A stretch of 64,000 bases of DNA, taken from positions 188,050,813 to 188,114,812 of the forward strand of contig OX336397.1 of the NCBI GenBank assembly GCA_946902985.2, given 5' to 3'. The position numbers and the translations under genes are program-made. A model generated the notes under the pieces. It saw nothing but the letters and a program-made list of their open reading frames with translations, was not told where the DNA came from and did not search any database. Below are positions 25,501 to 38,800 of this stretch, piece by piece (position 1 is the stretch's first letter; the number at the start of each line of letters is the position of its first letter). Origin of the DNA: Meconema thalassinum (lineage: Eukaryota > Arthropoda > Insecta > Orthoptera > Tettigoniidae).

Positions 25501-28500
25501 GGCATCTTTTATTCAGAGGGGGCCCTAGCATGGTCTCTAGGGGGTGTGAGAACTCATTGTGGCGCCCCCTCCGCTGTATGGCTGGGCATCTTATATTCAG
25601 AGGGGGCCCTAGCAAGGTTTCCAGGAGGTGCGAGAGCTCATTGTGGTGCCCCCTTCCCTGTATGGCTGGGCATCTTATATTCAGTGGGGGCCCTAGCAAG
25701 GTATCCAGGAGGTGCGAGAGCTCATTGTGGTGCCCCCTCCCCTGTATGGCTGGTTATCTTATATTCAGAGGGGGCCCTAGCAAGGTCTCTAGGGAGTGTG
25801 AGAGCTCATTCTGGTGCCCCCTCCCCTGTATGGCTGGGCATCTTATATTCAGAGGCGGCCCCAGCAAGGTTTCCAGGGGGTGTGAGATCTCATCGTGGCG
25901 CCCCCTCCCCTGTATAGCCGGGCATCTTATATTCAGAGGCGGCCCTAGCATGGTTTCCAGGGGGTGTTAGAGCTCATTGTGGTGTCCCCTCCCCTGTATG
26001 GCCGGGCATCTTATATTCAGAGGGGGCCCTAGCAAGGTTTCCAGGAGGTGCGAGAGCTCATTGAGGCGCCCCCTCCCCTGTATGGCTGGGCATCTTATAT
26101 TCAGAGGGGGCCCTAGCAAGGCTTCCAGGAGTTGCGAGGGCTCATTGTGGTGCCCCCTCCCCTGTATGGCTGGGCATTTTATATTCAGAGGGGACCCTAG
26201 CAAGGTTTCCAGGAGGTGCAAGAGCTCATTTTGGTGCCCCCTCCCCTGTATGGCTGGGCATCTTATATTCAGAAGGGGCCCTAGCTAGATCTCTAGGGGG
26301 TGTGAGAGCTCATTGTGGTGCCCCCTCCCCTGTATGGCTGGGCATCTTATATTCAGAGGCGACCAGAGCAAGGTTTCCAGGGGGTGTGATAGCTCATTGT
26401 GGCGCCCCCTCGTCTGTACGGCCGGGCATTTTATATTCAGAGGGGGCCCTAGCAAGGTGACCGGGGGGTTCGAGAGCTCATGGTGGCACCCTCTCCCCGG
26501 TATGGCCGGGTATCTTATATTCAGAGGGGGCCCTAGCAAGTTTTCCAGGGGATACGAGAGCTCATTGTCGTGCCCCCTCCCCTGTATGGCTGGGCATCTT
26601 ATATTCAGAGGGGGCCCTAGCAAGGCTTCTAGGAGTTGCGAGAGCTCATTGTTGTGCCCACTCCCCTGTATGGCTGGGCATCTTAGATTCAGAGGGGGCC
26701 CTAGCAAAGTTTCCAGGGGGTGGGAGAGCTCATTGTGATGCCCCCTCCCCTGTATGGCTGGGCATCTTACATTCAGAGGCGGCCCTAGCAAAGTTTCCAG
26801 GAAGTCCGAGTGCTCATTGTGGTGCCCCCTCCCCCGTATGGCTGGGCATCTTATTCTCAGAGGCGGCCCTAGCAAAGTTTCCAGGGGGTTCGAGAGCTCA
26901 TTGAGGTGCCCCCATCCCTGAATGGCTGGGCATCTTATATTCACAGGGGACCCTAGCAATGTTTCCAGGGCGTGCGAGAGCTCATTGTGGCGCCCCTTAC
27001 TCTGTATGGCTGTGCATCTTATATTCAGAGGGTGCCCTAGCAAGGTTTCCAGGGGGGCGAGAGCACATTGTGGGGCCCCCTCCCTTTTATGGCTGGGCAT
27101 CTTATATTCAGAGGGGACCCTAGCAAGGTTTCCAGGGCGTGCGAGAGCTCATTGTGGCGCCCCTTACTCTGTATGGCTGTGCATCTTATATTCAGAGGGT
27201 GCCCTAGCAAGGTTTCCAGGGTGGGGGCGAGAGCATATTGTAGCGCCCCTTCCTGTGTATGGCTGGGCATCTTATATTCAGAGGGGGCCCTAGCAAGGTT
27301 TCCAGGAGGTGCGAGAGTTCATTGTTGGGCCCCCTCCCCTGTATGGCTGGGCATCTTTTATTCAGAGGAGGCCCTAGCAAGGTGTCTAGGGGGTGCGAGA
27401 GCTCATTGTGGGGCCCCCTCCCCTGTATGGCTGGGCATCTTATATTCAGAGGGTATCCTAGCAAGGTTTCCAGGGGGGGGGGGGGGGCGAGAGCATATTG
27501 TAGCGCCCCTTCCTGTGTATGGCTGGGCATCTTATATTCAGAGGAGGCCCTAGCAAGATCTCTAGGGGGTGCGAGAGCTTATTGTGGGGCCCCCTCCCCT
27601 GTATGGCTGGGCATCTTATATTCAGAGGGTGCCCTAGCAAGGTTTCCAGATGGTGCGAGAGCTCATTGTGGCGCCCCCTCCCCTGTATGGCTGGGCATCT
27701 AATATTCAGAGCAGGCCCTAGCAAGGTTTCCAGGGGGTGTGAGAGCTCATTGAGGGGCCCCCTCCCCTGTATGGCTGGGCATCTTATATTCAGAGGAGGC
27801 CCTAGTAAGGTTTCGAAGAGGTGCGAGAGCTCATTGCGGCGCGCCCTCCCTGTATAGCTGGGCATCTTATATTCAGAGGCTGCCCTAGCAAGGTTTCCAG
27901 GGGGGGGGGGGGCGAGAGCATATTGTCGCGCCCCTTCCTGTGTATGGCTGGGCATCTGATATTCAGAGGGGGCCCTAGCAAGGTTTCCAGATGGTGCGAG
28001 AGCTCATTGTGGCGCCCCCTCCCCTGTATGGCTGGGCATCTAATATTCAGAGCAGGCCCTAGCAAGGTTTCCAGGGGGTGTGAGAGCTCATTGAGGGGCC
28101 CGCTCCCCTGTATGGCTGGGCATCTTATATTCAGAGGAGGCCCTAGTAAGTTTTCGAAGAGGTGCGAGAGCTCATTGCGGCGCGCCCTCCCTGTATAGCT
28201 GGGCATCTTATATTCAGAGGGTGCCCTAGCAAGGTTTCCAGGGGGGGGGGGCGAGAGCATATTGTAGCGCCCCTTCCTGTGTATGGCTGGGCATCTGATA
28301 TTCAGAGGAGGCCCTAGTAAGGTTTCCAAGAGGTGCGAGAGCTCATTGTGGCGCCCCCTCAACTGTATGGCTGGGCATCTTATATTCAGAGGGGGCCTTA
28401 ACAAGGTCTCTAAGGTGTGTGAGAGCTCATTCTGGTTACCCCCTCCCCAGTATGGCTGGGCATCTTATATCCAGAGTCGGCCCTAGCAAGGTTTCCAGGG

Positions 28501-29655
28501 GGTGTGAGAGCTCATTGTGGTGCCCCCTCAACTGTATGGCCGGGCATCTTATATTCAGAGGGGGCCCTAGCAAGGTTTCCAGGAGGTGCAAGAGCTCATT
28601 GAGGCGCCCCCTCCCCCGTATGGCTGGGCATCTTATATTCAGAGGGGGCCCTAGCAAGGCTTCCAGGAGTTGCGAGAGCTCATTATGGTGCCCCCTCCCC
28701 TGTATGGCTGGGCATCTTGTATTCAGAAGGGGCCCTAGCAAGAATTCCAGGAGGTGCGAGAGCTCACTGTGGTGCCCCCTCCCCCGTATGGCTGGGCATC
28801 TTATATTCAGAGGGGGCCCTAACAAGAATTCCAGGAGGTGCGAGAGCTCATTGAGGTGCCCCCTCCCCCGTATGGCTGGGCATCTTATATTCAGAGGGGG
28901 CCCTAGCAAGGCTTCCAGGAGTTGCGAGAGCTCATTATGGAGCCCCCTGCCCTGTATGGCTGGGCATCTTATATTCAGAGGGGGCCCTAGCAAGGTTTCC
29001 AGGAGGTGCGAGAGCTCATTGTGGCGCCCTCCTCCCCTGTATGGCTCGGTGTCTTATATTCAGAGGGGGCAGTATCAAGGTCTCTAGGGCGTTCGAGAGC
29101 TCATGGTGGCACCCTCTCCCCTGTATGGCCGGGTATCTTATATTCAGAGGGGGCCCTAGCAAGATTTCCAAGGGGTGTGAGACCTCATTGTGGCGCCCCC
29201 TCCCCGTTTTGGCTGGGCATCTTATAAAATCAGAGGGGCCCCTAGCAAGGTTTCCAGCGGGTGTGAGAGCTCATTGTGGTGCCCCCTGTCCTGTATGGCC
29301 GGGCATCTTATATTCAGAGGGGGCCCTAGCAAGGTTTCCAGGGGAAACGAGAGCTCATTGTGGTTCCCCCTCCCCTGTATGGCTGGGCATCTTATATTCA
29401 GAGGGGGCCCTAGCAAGGCTTCTAAGAGTTGCGAGAGCTCATTGGGGAGCCCCTTCCCCTGTATGGCTGGGCATCTTATATTCAGAGGGTCCCTAGCAAG
29501 GTTTCCAGGAGGTGCGAGAGCTCATTGTGGTGCCAACTCCCCTGTATGGCTGGGCATCTTATATTCAGAGGGGGCCCTAGCAAGGTCTCTAGGGAATGTG
29601 AGAGCTCATTCTGGTGCCCCCTCCCCTGTATGGCTGGGCATCTTATATTCAGAGG
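19570..29655. repeat. Higher-order repeat, about 10.29-kb period, copy 1
   Basis: The block matches 29,861-40,183 in monomer order along its whole length. The offset starts at 10,291 bp, drifts to 10,286 and 10,280 through poly-G length changes, then rises to 10,532 at about 26.7 kb because this copy lacks exactly three monomers (252 bp). The right end is sharp at 29,655, where the sequences become AGAGGC and AGAGGG. A junction of about 205 bp separates the two copies. Confidence 0.9.
25026..25043. repeat. Longest poly-G tract in the array (18 G)
   Basis: A run of 18 G replaces the usual GGAGGTG segment of a monomer variant that continues CGAGAGCATTTTGTAG and ends in CCCCTTCCTGTG. About 38 monomers of this class are spread through 3-43 kb, with runs from 6 to 18 G. 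The matching site in the second 10.3-kb copy (about 35,310) has 14 G. Confidence 0.9.
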
Positions 29656-29860
29656 CGGCCCTAGCAGGGTTTCCAGGAGGTGCGAGAGTTCATTGTGGTG
29701 CCCCCTCCCCTGTATGGCTGGGCATCTTATATTCAGAGGGGCCCTAGCAGGGTTTCCAGGAGATGCGAGAGTTCATTGTGGCGCCCCCTCCCCTGTATGG
29801 CTGGGCATCTTATATTCAGAGGGGGCCCTAGCAAGGCTTCTAGTAGTTGCGAGAGTTCAA

Positions 29861-32800
29861 TGTGGTGCTCCCTCCCCTGTATGGCTGGGCATCTTATATT
29901 CAGAGGGGGCCCTAGCAAGGTCTCTAGGGAGTGTGAGAGCTCAATCTGGTGCCACCTCGCCTGTATAGCCTGGCATCTTATATTCAAAGGGGGCCCTAGC
30001 AAGGTTTCCAGGAGGTTCGAGAGCTGATTGAGGCGCCCCCTCCCCTGTATGGCTGGGCATCTTATATTCAGAGGCGGCCCTAGCAAAGTTTCCAGGAGGT
30101 GCGAGAGCTGATTGAGGCGCCCCCTCCAATGTATGGCTGGGCATCTTATATTCAGAGGGGGCCATAGCAAGGTTTCCAGGAGGTGCGAGATCTGATTGAG
30201 GCGCCCCCTCCCATGTATGGCTGGGCATCTTATATTCAGAGGCGGCCCTAGCAACGTTTCCAGGAGGTGCGAGAGCTGATTGAGGCGCCCCCTCCCATGT
30301 ATGGCTGGGCATCTTATATTCAGAGGGGGCCATAGCAAGGTTTCCAGGATGTGCGAGATCTGATTGAGGCGCCCCCTCCTATGTATGGCTGGGCATCTTA
30401 TATTCAGAGGGGGCCCTAGCAAGGCTTCCAGGAGTTGCGAGAGCTCATTGTGGTGCCCCCTCCCAAGTATGGCTGGGCATCTTATATTCAGAGGGGAACC
30501 TAGCAAGGTTTCCAGGATGTGCGAGAGCTCATTGTGGTGCCCCCTCCCCTGTATGGTTGGACATTTTATATTCAGAAGGGGTCCTAGCAAGGTCTCTAGG
30601 GGGTGTGAGAGCTCATTGTGGTGCCCCCTCCCCTGTATGGCTGGGCATCTTATATTCAGAGGGGGCTCTAGCAGGGTTTCCAGGAGGGGCGAGAGCTCAT
30701 TGTGGTGCCCCCTCCCCTGTATGGCTGGGCATCTTATATTCAGAGGGGGCCCTAGCAAGTTTTCCAGGAGGTGCGAGAGCTCATTGTGGTGCCCCCTCCC
30801 CTGTATGGCTGGGCATCTTATATTCAGGGGTGGCCATAGCAAAGTTTCCAGGAAGTGCGAGAGCTCATTGTGGTGCCCCCTCCCCTGAATGGCTGGGCAT
30901 CTTAAATTCAGAGGTGGCCATAGCAAAGTTTCCAGGAAGTGCGAGAGCTCATTGTGGTGCCCCCTCCCCCGTATGGCTGGGCATCTTATATTCAAAGGGG
31001 GCCCTAGCAAGATCTCCAGATGGTGCGAGAGCTCATTGTGGCGCACCCTCAACTGTATGGCTGGGCATCTTATATTCAGAGGAGGCCCAAGCATGGTCTC
31101 TAGGGGGTGTGAGAACTCATTGTGGCGCCCCCTCCGCTGTATGGCTGGGCATCTTATATTCAGAGGGGGCCCTAGCAAGGTTTCCAGGAGGTGCGAGAGC
31201 TCATTGTGGTGCCCCCTCCCCTGTATGGCTGGGCATCTTATATTCAGAGGCGGCCCTAGCAGGGTTTCCAGGAGGTGCGAGGGTTCATTGTGGTGCCCCG
31301 TCCCCTGTATGGCTGGGCATCTTATACTCATAGGGTGCCCTAGCAAGGTTTCCAGGGGGGGGGCAGAGCACATTGTGGTGCCCCCTCCATTTTATGGCTG
31401 GGCATCTTATATTCAGAGGGGACCCTAGCAAGGTTTCCAGGGCGTGCGAGAGCTCATTGTGGCGCCCCTTACTCTCTATGGCTGTGCATCTTATATTCGG
31501 AGGGTGCCCTAGCAAGGTTTCCAGGGGGGGGCGAGAGCATTTTGTAGCGCCCCTTCCTGTGTATGGCTGGGCATCTTATATTCAGAGGGGCCCTAGCAAG
31601 GTTTCCAGGAGGTGCGAGAGCTCATTCTGGTGCCTCTTCCCCTGTACGGCTGGGCATCTTATATTCAGAGCAGGCCCTAGCATGGTCTCTAGGGGGTGTG
31701 AGAACTCATTGTGGCGCCCCCTCCGCTGTATGGCTGGGCATCTTTTATTCAGAGGGGGCCCTAGCATGGTCTCTAGGGAGTGTGAGAGCTCATTCTGGTG
31801 CCCCCTCCCCTGTATGGCTGGGCATCTTATATTCAGAGGTGGCCATAGCAAAGTTTCCAGGAAGTGCGAGAGCTCATTGTGGTGCCCCCTCCCCTGAATG
31901 GCTGGGCATCTTATATTCAGAGGTGGCCATAGCAAAGTTTCCAGGAAATGCGAGAGCTCATTGTGGTGCCCCCTCCCCCGTATGGCTGGGCATCTTATAT
32001 TCAGAGGCGGCCCTAGCAAGGTTTACAGGAGGTGCGAGAGCTCATTGTGGTGCCCCCTCCCCTGTATGGCTGGGCATCTTATATTCAGAGCGGGCCCTAG
32101 CAAGGTCTCTAGGGGGTGTGAGAGCTCATTGTGGCGCCCCCTCATCTGTATGGCCGGGCATCTTATATTCAGAGGGAGCCCTAGCAAGATTTCCAGATGG
32201 TGCGAGAGCTCATTGTGGCGCACCCTCAACTGTATGGCTGGGCATCTTATATTCAGAGGGGGCCCTAGCATGGTCTCTAGGGGGTGTGAGAACTCATTGT
32301 GGCGCCCCCTTCGCTGTATGGCTGGGCATCTTACATTCAGGGGGGGGGGGCTAGCAAGGTTTCCAGGAGGTGCGAGAGCTCATTGTGGTGCCCCCCCCCT
32401 GTAAGGCTGGGCATCTTATATTCAGAGGCGGCCCAAGCAGGGTTTCCAGGAGGTGCGAGGGTTCATTGTGGTGCCCCCTCCCCTGTATGGCTGGGCATTT
32501 TATATTCAGAGGGGGCCCTAGCAAGGTTTCCAGGAGGTGCGAGAGCTCATTGTGGTGCCCCCTCCCCTGTATGGCTGGGCATCTTATATTCAGAGCGGGC
32601 CCTAGCAAGGTCTCTAGGGGGTGTGAGAGCTAATTGTGGCGCCCCCTCCCCTGTATGGCTGGGCATCTTATATTCAGAGCGGGCCCTAGCAAGGTCTCTA
32701 GGGGGTGTGAGAGCTCATTGTGGCGCCCCCTCATCTGTATGGCCGGGCATCTTATATTCAGAGGGGGCCCTAGCAAGATTTCCAGATGGTGCGAGAGCTC

Positions 32801-35800
32801 ATTGTGGCGCACCCTCAACTGTATGGCTGGGCATCTTATATTCAGAGGGGGCCCTAGCATGGTCTCTAGGGGGTGTGAGAACTCATTGTAGCGCCCCCTC
32901 CGCTGTATGGCTGGGCATCTTATATTCAGGGGGGGGGGCCCTAGCAAGGTTTCCAGGAGGTGCGAGAGCTCATTGTGGTGCCCCCTCCCCTGTAAGGCTG
33001 GGCATCTTATATTCAGAGGCGGCCCTAGCAGGGTTTCCAGGAGGTGCGAGGGTTCATTGTGGTGCCCCCTCCCCTGTATGGCTGGGCATTTTATATTCAG
33101 AGGGGGCCCTAGCAAGGTTTCCAGGAGGTGCGAGAGCTCATTGTGGTGCCCCCTCCCCTGTATGGATGGGCATCTTATATTCAGAGGCGGCCCTAGCAGG
33201 GTTTCCAGGAGGTGCGAGAGTTCATTGTGGTGCCCCCTCCCCTGTATGGCTGGGCATCTTATATTCAGAGGGGGCCCTAGCAGGGTTTCCAGGAGATGCG
33301 AGAGTTCATTGTGGCGCCCCCTCCACTGTATGGCTGGGCATCTTATATTCAGAGGGGGCCCTAGCAAGGCTTCTAGTAGTTGCGAGAGTTCATTGTGGTG
33401 CCCCCTCCCCTGTATGGCTGGGCATCTTATATTCAGAGGGGGCCCTAGCAAGGCTTCTAGTAGTTGCGAGAGTTCATTGTGGTGCCCCCTCCCCTGTATG
33501 GCTGGGCATCTTATATTCAGAGGGGGCCCTAGCAAGGTTCCCAGGAGGTGCGAGAGCTCATTGTGGTGCCCCCTCCCCTGTATGGCCTGGCATCTTACAT
33601 TCAGAGGGGGCCCTAGCAAGGTTTCCAGGAGGTTCGAGAGCTGATTGAGGCGCCCCCTCCCCTGTATGGCTGGGCATCTTATATTCAGAGGTGGCCCTAG
33701 CAAGGTTTCCAGGAGGTGCGAGAGCTGATTGAGGCGCCCCCTCCCATGTATGGCTGGGCATCTTATATTCAGAGGGGGCCATAGCAAGGTTTCCAGGAGG
33801 TGCGAGATCTGATTGAGGCGCCCCCTCCCATGTATGGCTGGGCATCTTATATTCAGAGGCGGCCCTAGCATCGTTTCCAGGAGGTGCGAGAGCTGATTGA
33901 GGCACCCCCTCCCATGTATGGCTGGGCATCTTATATTCAGAGGGGGCCATAGGAAGGTTTCCAGGAGGTGCGAGATCTGATTGAGGCGCCCCCTCCTATG
34001 TATGGCTGGGCATCTTATATTCAGAGAGGGTCCTAGCAAGGCTTCCAGAAGTTGCGAGAGCTCATTGTGGTGCCCCCTCCCATGTATGGCTGGGCATCTT
34101 ATATTCAGAGGGGAACCTAGCAAGGTTTCCAGGATGTGCGAGAGCTCATTGTGGTGCCCCCTCCCGTGTATGGCTGGACATCTTATATTCAGAAGGGGCC
34201 CTAGCAAGGTCTCTAGAGGGTGTGAGAGCTCATTGTGGTGCCCCCTCCCCTGTATGGCTGGGTATCTTATATTCAGAGGGGGCCCTAGCAAGGTGACCGG
34301 GGGGTTCGAGAGCTCATTGTGGCGACCCCTCCCCGTTTTGGCTGGGCATCTTATAAAATCAGAGGGGCCCTAGCAAGTTTTCCAGGAGGTGCGAGAGCTC
34401 ATTGTGGTGCCCCCTCCCCTGTATGGCTGGGCATCTTATATTCAGAGGCGGCCCTAGCAAGGTATCCAGGGGGTGCGAGAGCTTATTGTGGTGCCCCGGC
34501 CCCTGTATGGCTGGGCATTTTATATTCAGAGGGGCCCTAGCAAGGTTTCCAGTGGGTGCGAGAGCTCATTGTGGTGCCCCTCCCCTGTATGGCTGGGCAT
34601 CTTATATTCAGAGGGGACCCTAGCACGGTTTCCAGGGCGTGCGACTGCTCATTGTGGCGCCCCTTACTCTGTATGGCTGTGCATCTTATATTCAGAGGGT
34701 GCCCTAGCAAGGTTTCCAGGGGGGGCCAGAGCACATTGTGGTGCCCCCTCCCTTTTATGGCCGGGCATCTTATATTCAGAGGGGACCCTAGCAAGGTTTC
34801 CAGGGCGTGCGAGAGCTCATTGTGGCGCCCCTTACTCTGTATGGCTGTGCATCTTATAATCGGAAGGTGCCCTAGCAAGGTTTCCAGGGGGGGGGGGGCG
34901 AGAGCATTTTGTAGCGCCCCTTCCTGTGTATGGCTGGGCATCTTATAAACAGAGGGGGCCCTAGCAAGGTCTCTAGGGGGTGTGAGAGCTCATTGTAGCG
35001 CTACACCACTGTATGGCTGGGCATCTGATATTCAGAGGGGGCCCTAGCAAGGTTTCCAGGGCGTGCGAGAGCTCATTGTGGCGCCCCTTACTCTGTATGG
35101 CTGTGCATCTTATACTCAGAGGGTGCCCTAGCAAGGTTTCCAGGGGGGCCAGAGCACATTGTGGTGCCCCCTCCCTTTTATGGCTGGGCATCTTATATAC
35201 AGATGGGACCCTAGCAAGGTTTCCAGGGCGTGCGAGAGCTCATTGTGGCGCCCCTTACTCTGTATGGCTGTGCATCTTATATTCGGAGGGTGCCCTAGCA
35301 AGGTTTCCAGGGGGGGGGGGGGGCGAGAGCATTTTGTAGCGCCCCTTCCTGTGTATGGCTGGGCATCTTATATTCAGAGGGGGCCCTAGCAAGGTTTCCA
35401 GGAGGTGCGAGAGCTCATTCTGGTGCCTCTTCCCCTGTATGGCTGGGTTCTTATATTCAGAGCAGGCCCTAGCATGGTCTCTAGGGGGTGTGAGAACTCA
35501 TTGTGGCGCCCCCTCCGCTGTATGGCTGGGCATCTTTTATTCAGAGGGGGCCCTAGCATGGTCTCTAGGGGGTGTGAGAACTCATTGTGGCGCCCCCTCC
35601 GCTGTATGGCTGGGCATCTTATATTCAGAGCAGGCCCTAGCAAGGTTTCCAAGAGGTGCGAGAGCTCTTTGCGGCGCCCCCTCCCCTGTATGGCTGGGCA
35701 TTTTATATTCAGAGGGGGCCCTAGCATGGTCTCTAGGGGGTGTGAGAACTCATTGTGGCACCCCCTCCGCTGTATGGCTGGGCATCTTTTATTCAGAGGG

Positions 35801-38800
35801 GGCCCTAGCATGGTCTCTAGGGGGTGTGAGAACTCATTGTGGCGCCCCCTCCGCTGTATGGCTGGGCATCTTATATTCAGAGGGGGCCCTAGCAAGGTTT
35901 CCAGGAGGTGCGAGAGCTCATTGTTGTGCCCCCTTCCCTGTATGGCTGGGCATCTTATATTCAGTGGGGGCCCTAGCAAGGTATCCAGGAGGTGCGAGAG
36001 CTCATTGTGGTGCCCCCTCCCCTGTATGGCTGGGCATCTTATATTCAGAGGGGGCCCTAGCAAGGTCTCTAGGGAGTGTGAGAGCTCATTCTGGTGCCCC
36101 CTCCCCTGTATGGCTGGGCATCTTATTTTCAGAGGCGGCCCCAGCAAGGTTTCCAGGGGGTGTGAGATCTCATCGTGGCGCCCCCTCCCCTGTATAGCCG
36201 GGCATCTTATATTCAGAGGCGGCCCTAGCATGGTTTCCAGGGGGTGTTAGAGCTCATTGTGGTGTCCCCTCCCCTGTATGGCCGGGCATCTTATATTCAG
36301 AGGGGGCCCTAGCAAGGTTTCCAGGAGGTGCGAGAGCTCATTGAGGCGCCCCCTCCCCTGTATGGCTGGGCATCTTATATTCAGAGGGGGCCCTAGCAAG
36401 GCTTCCAGGAGTTGCGAGGGCTCATTGTGGTGCCCCCTCCCCTGTATGGCTGGGCATTTTATATTCAGAGGGGACCCTAGCAAGGTTTCCAGGAGGTGCA
36501 AGAGCTCATTTTGGTGCCCCCTCCCCTGTATGGCTGGGCATCTTATATTCAGAAGGGGCCCTAGCTAGATCTCTAGGGGGTGTGAGAGCTCATTGTGGTG
36601 CCCCCTCCCCTGTATGGCTGGGCATCTTATATTCAGAGGCGACCCTAGCAAGGTTTCCAGGGGGTGTGATAGCTCATTGTGGCGCCCCCTCGTCTGTACG
36701 GCCGGGCATTTTATATTCAGAGGGGGCCCTAGCAAGGTGACCGGGGGGTTCGAGAGCTCATGGTGGCACCCTCTCCCCGGTATGGCCGGGTATCTTATAT
36801 TCAGAGGGGGCCCTAGCAAGTTTTCCAGGGGATACGAGAGCTCATTGTCGTGCCCCCTCCCCTGTATGGCTGGGCATCTTATATTCAGAGGGGGCCCTAG
36901 CAAGTTCTCTAGGGAGTGTGAGAGCTCATTCTGGTTACCCCCTCCCCTGTATGGCTGGGCATCTTATATTCAGAGTCGGCCCTAGCAAGGTTTCCAGGGG
37001 GTGTGAGAGCTCATTGTGGCACCCCGTCGCCTGTATGGCCGGGCATCTTATATTCAGAGGGGCCCTAGCAAGGTGTCCAGGAGATGCGAGAGCTCATTGA
37101 GGCGCCCCCTCCCCTGTATGGCTGGGCATCTTATATTCAGAGGGGGCCCTAGCAAGGCTTCTAGGAGTTGCGAGAGCTCATTGTGGTGCCCACTCCCCTG
37201 TATGGCTGGGCATCTTAGATTCAGAGGGGGCCCTAGCAAAGTTTCCAGGGGGTGGGAGAGCTCATTGTGATGCCCCCTCCCCTGTATGGCTGGGCATCTT
37301 ACATTCAGAGGCGGCCCTAGCAAAGTTTCCAGGAAGTCCGAGTGCTCATTGTGGTGCCCCCTCCCCCGTATGGCTGGGCATCTTATTCTCAGAGGCGGCC
37401 CTAGCAAAGTTTCCAGGGGGTTCGAGAGCTCATTGAGGTGCCCCCATCCCTGAATGGCTGGGCATCTTATATTCACAGGGGACCCTAGCAATGTTTCCAG
37501 GGCGTGCGAGAGCTCATTGTGGCGCCCCTTACTCTGTATGGCTGTGCATCTTATATTCAGAGGGTGCCCTAGCAAGGTTTCCAGGGGGGCGAGAGCACAT
37601 TGTGGGGCCCCCTCCCTTTTATGGCTGGGCATCTTATATTCAGAGGGGACCCTAGCAAGGTTTCCAGGGCGTGCGAGAGCTCATTGTGGCGCCCCTTACT
37701 CTGTATGGCTGTGCATCTTATATTCAGAGGGTGCCCTAGCAAGGTTTCCAGGGTGGGGGCGAGAGCATATTGTAGCGCCCCTTCCAGTGTATGGCTGGGC
37801 ATCTTATATTCAGAGGGGGCCCTAGCAAGGTTTCCAGGAGGTGCGAGAGTTCATTGTTGGGCCCCCTCCCCTGTATGGCTGGGCATCTTTTATTCAGAGG
37901 AGGCCCTAGCAAGGTGTCTAGGGGGTGCGAGAGCTCATTGTGGGGCCCCCTCCCCTGTATGGCTGGGCATCTTATATTCAGAGGGTATCCTAGCAAGGTT
38001 TCCAGGGCGGGGGGGCGAGAGCATATTGTAGCGCCCCTTCCTGTGTATGGCTGGGCATCTTATATTCAGAGGAGGCCCTAGCAAGATCTCTAGGGGGTGC
38101 GAGAGCTCATTGTGGGGCCCCCTCCCCTGTATGGCTGGGCATCTTATATTCAGAGGGTGCCCTAGCAAGGTTTCCAGATGGTGCGAGAGCTCATTGTGGC
38201 GCCCCCTCCCCTGTATGGCTGGGCATCTAATATTCAGAGCAGGCCCTAGCAAGGTTTCCAGGGGGTGTGAGAGCTCATTGAGGGGCCCCCTCCCCTGTAT
38301 GGCTGGGCATCTTATATTCAGAGGAGGCCCTAGTAAGGTTTCGAAGAGGTGCGAGAGCTCATTGCGGCGCGCCCTCCCTGTATAGCTGGGCATCTTATAT
38401 TCAGAGGCTGCCCTAGCAAGGTTTCCAGGGGGGGGGGCGAGAGCATATTGTCGCGCCCCTTCCTGTGTATGGCTGGGCATCTGATATTCAGAGGGGGCCC
38501 TAGCAAGGTTTCCAGATGGTGCGAGAGCTCATTGTGGCGCCCCCTCCCCTGTATGGCTGGGCATCTAATATTCAGAGCAGGCCCTAGCAAGGTTTCCAGG
38601 GGGTGTGAGAGCTCATTGAGGGGCCCCCTCCCCTGTATGGCTGGGCATCTTATATTAAGAGGAGGCCCTAGTAAGGTTTCGAAGAGGTGCGAGAGCTCAT
38701 TGCGGCGCGCCCTCCCTGTATAGCTGGGCATCTTATATTCAGAGGGTGCCCTAGCAAGGTTTCCAGGGGGGGGGGGGGGGCGAGAGCATATTGTAGCGCC

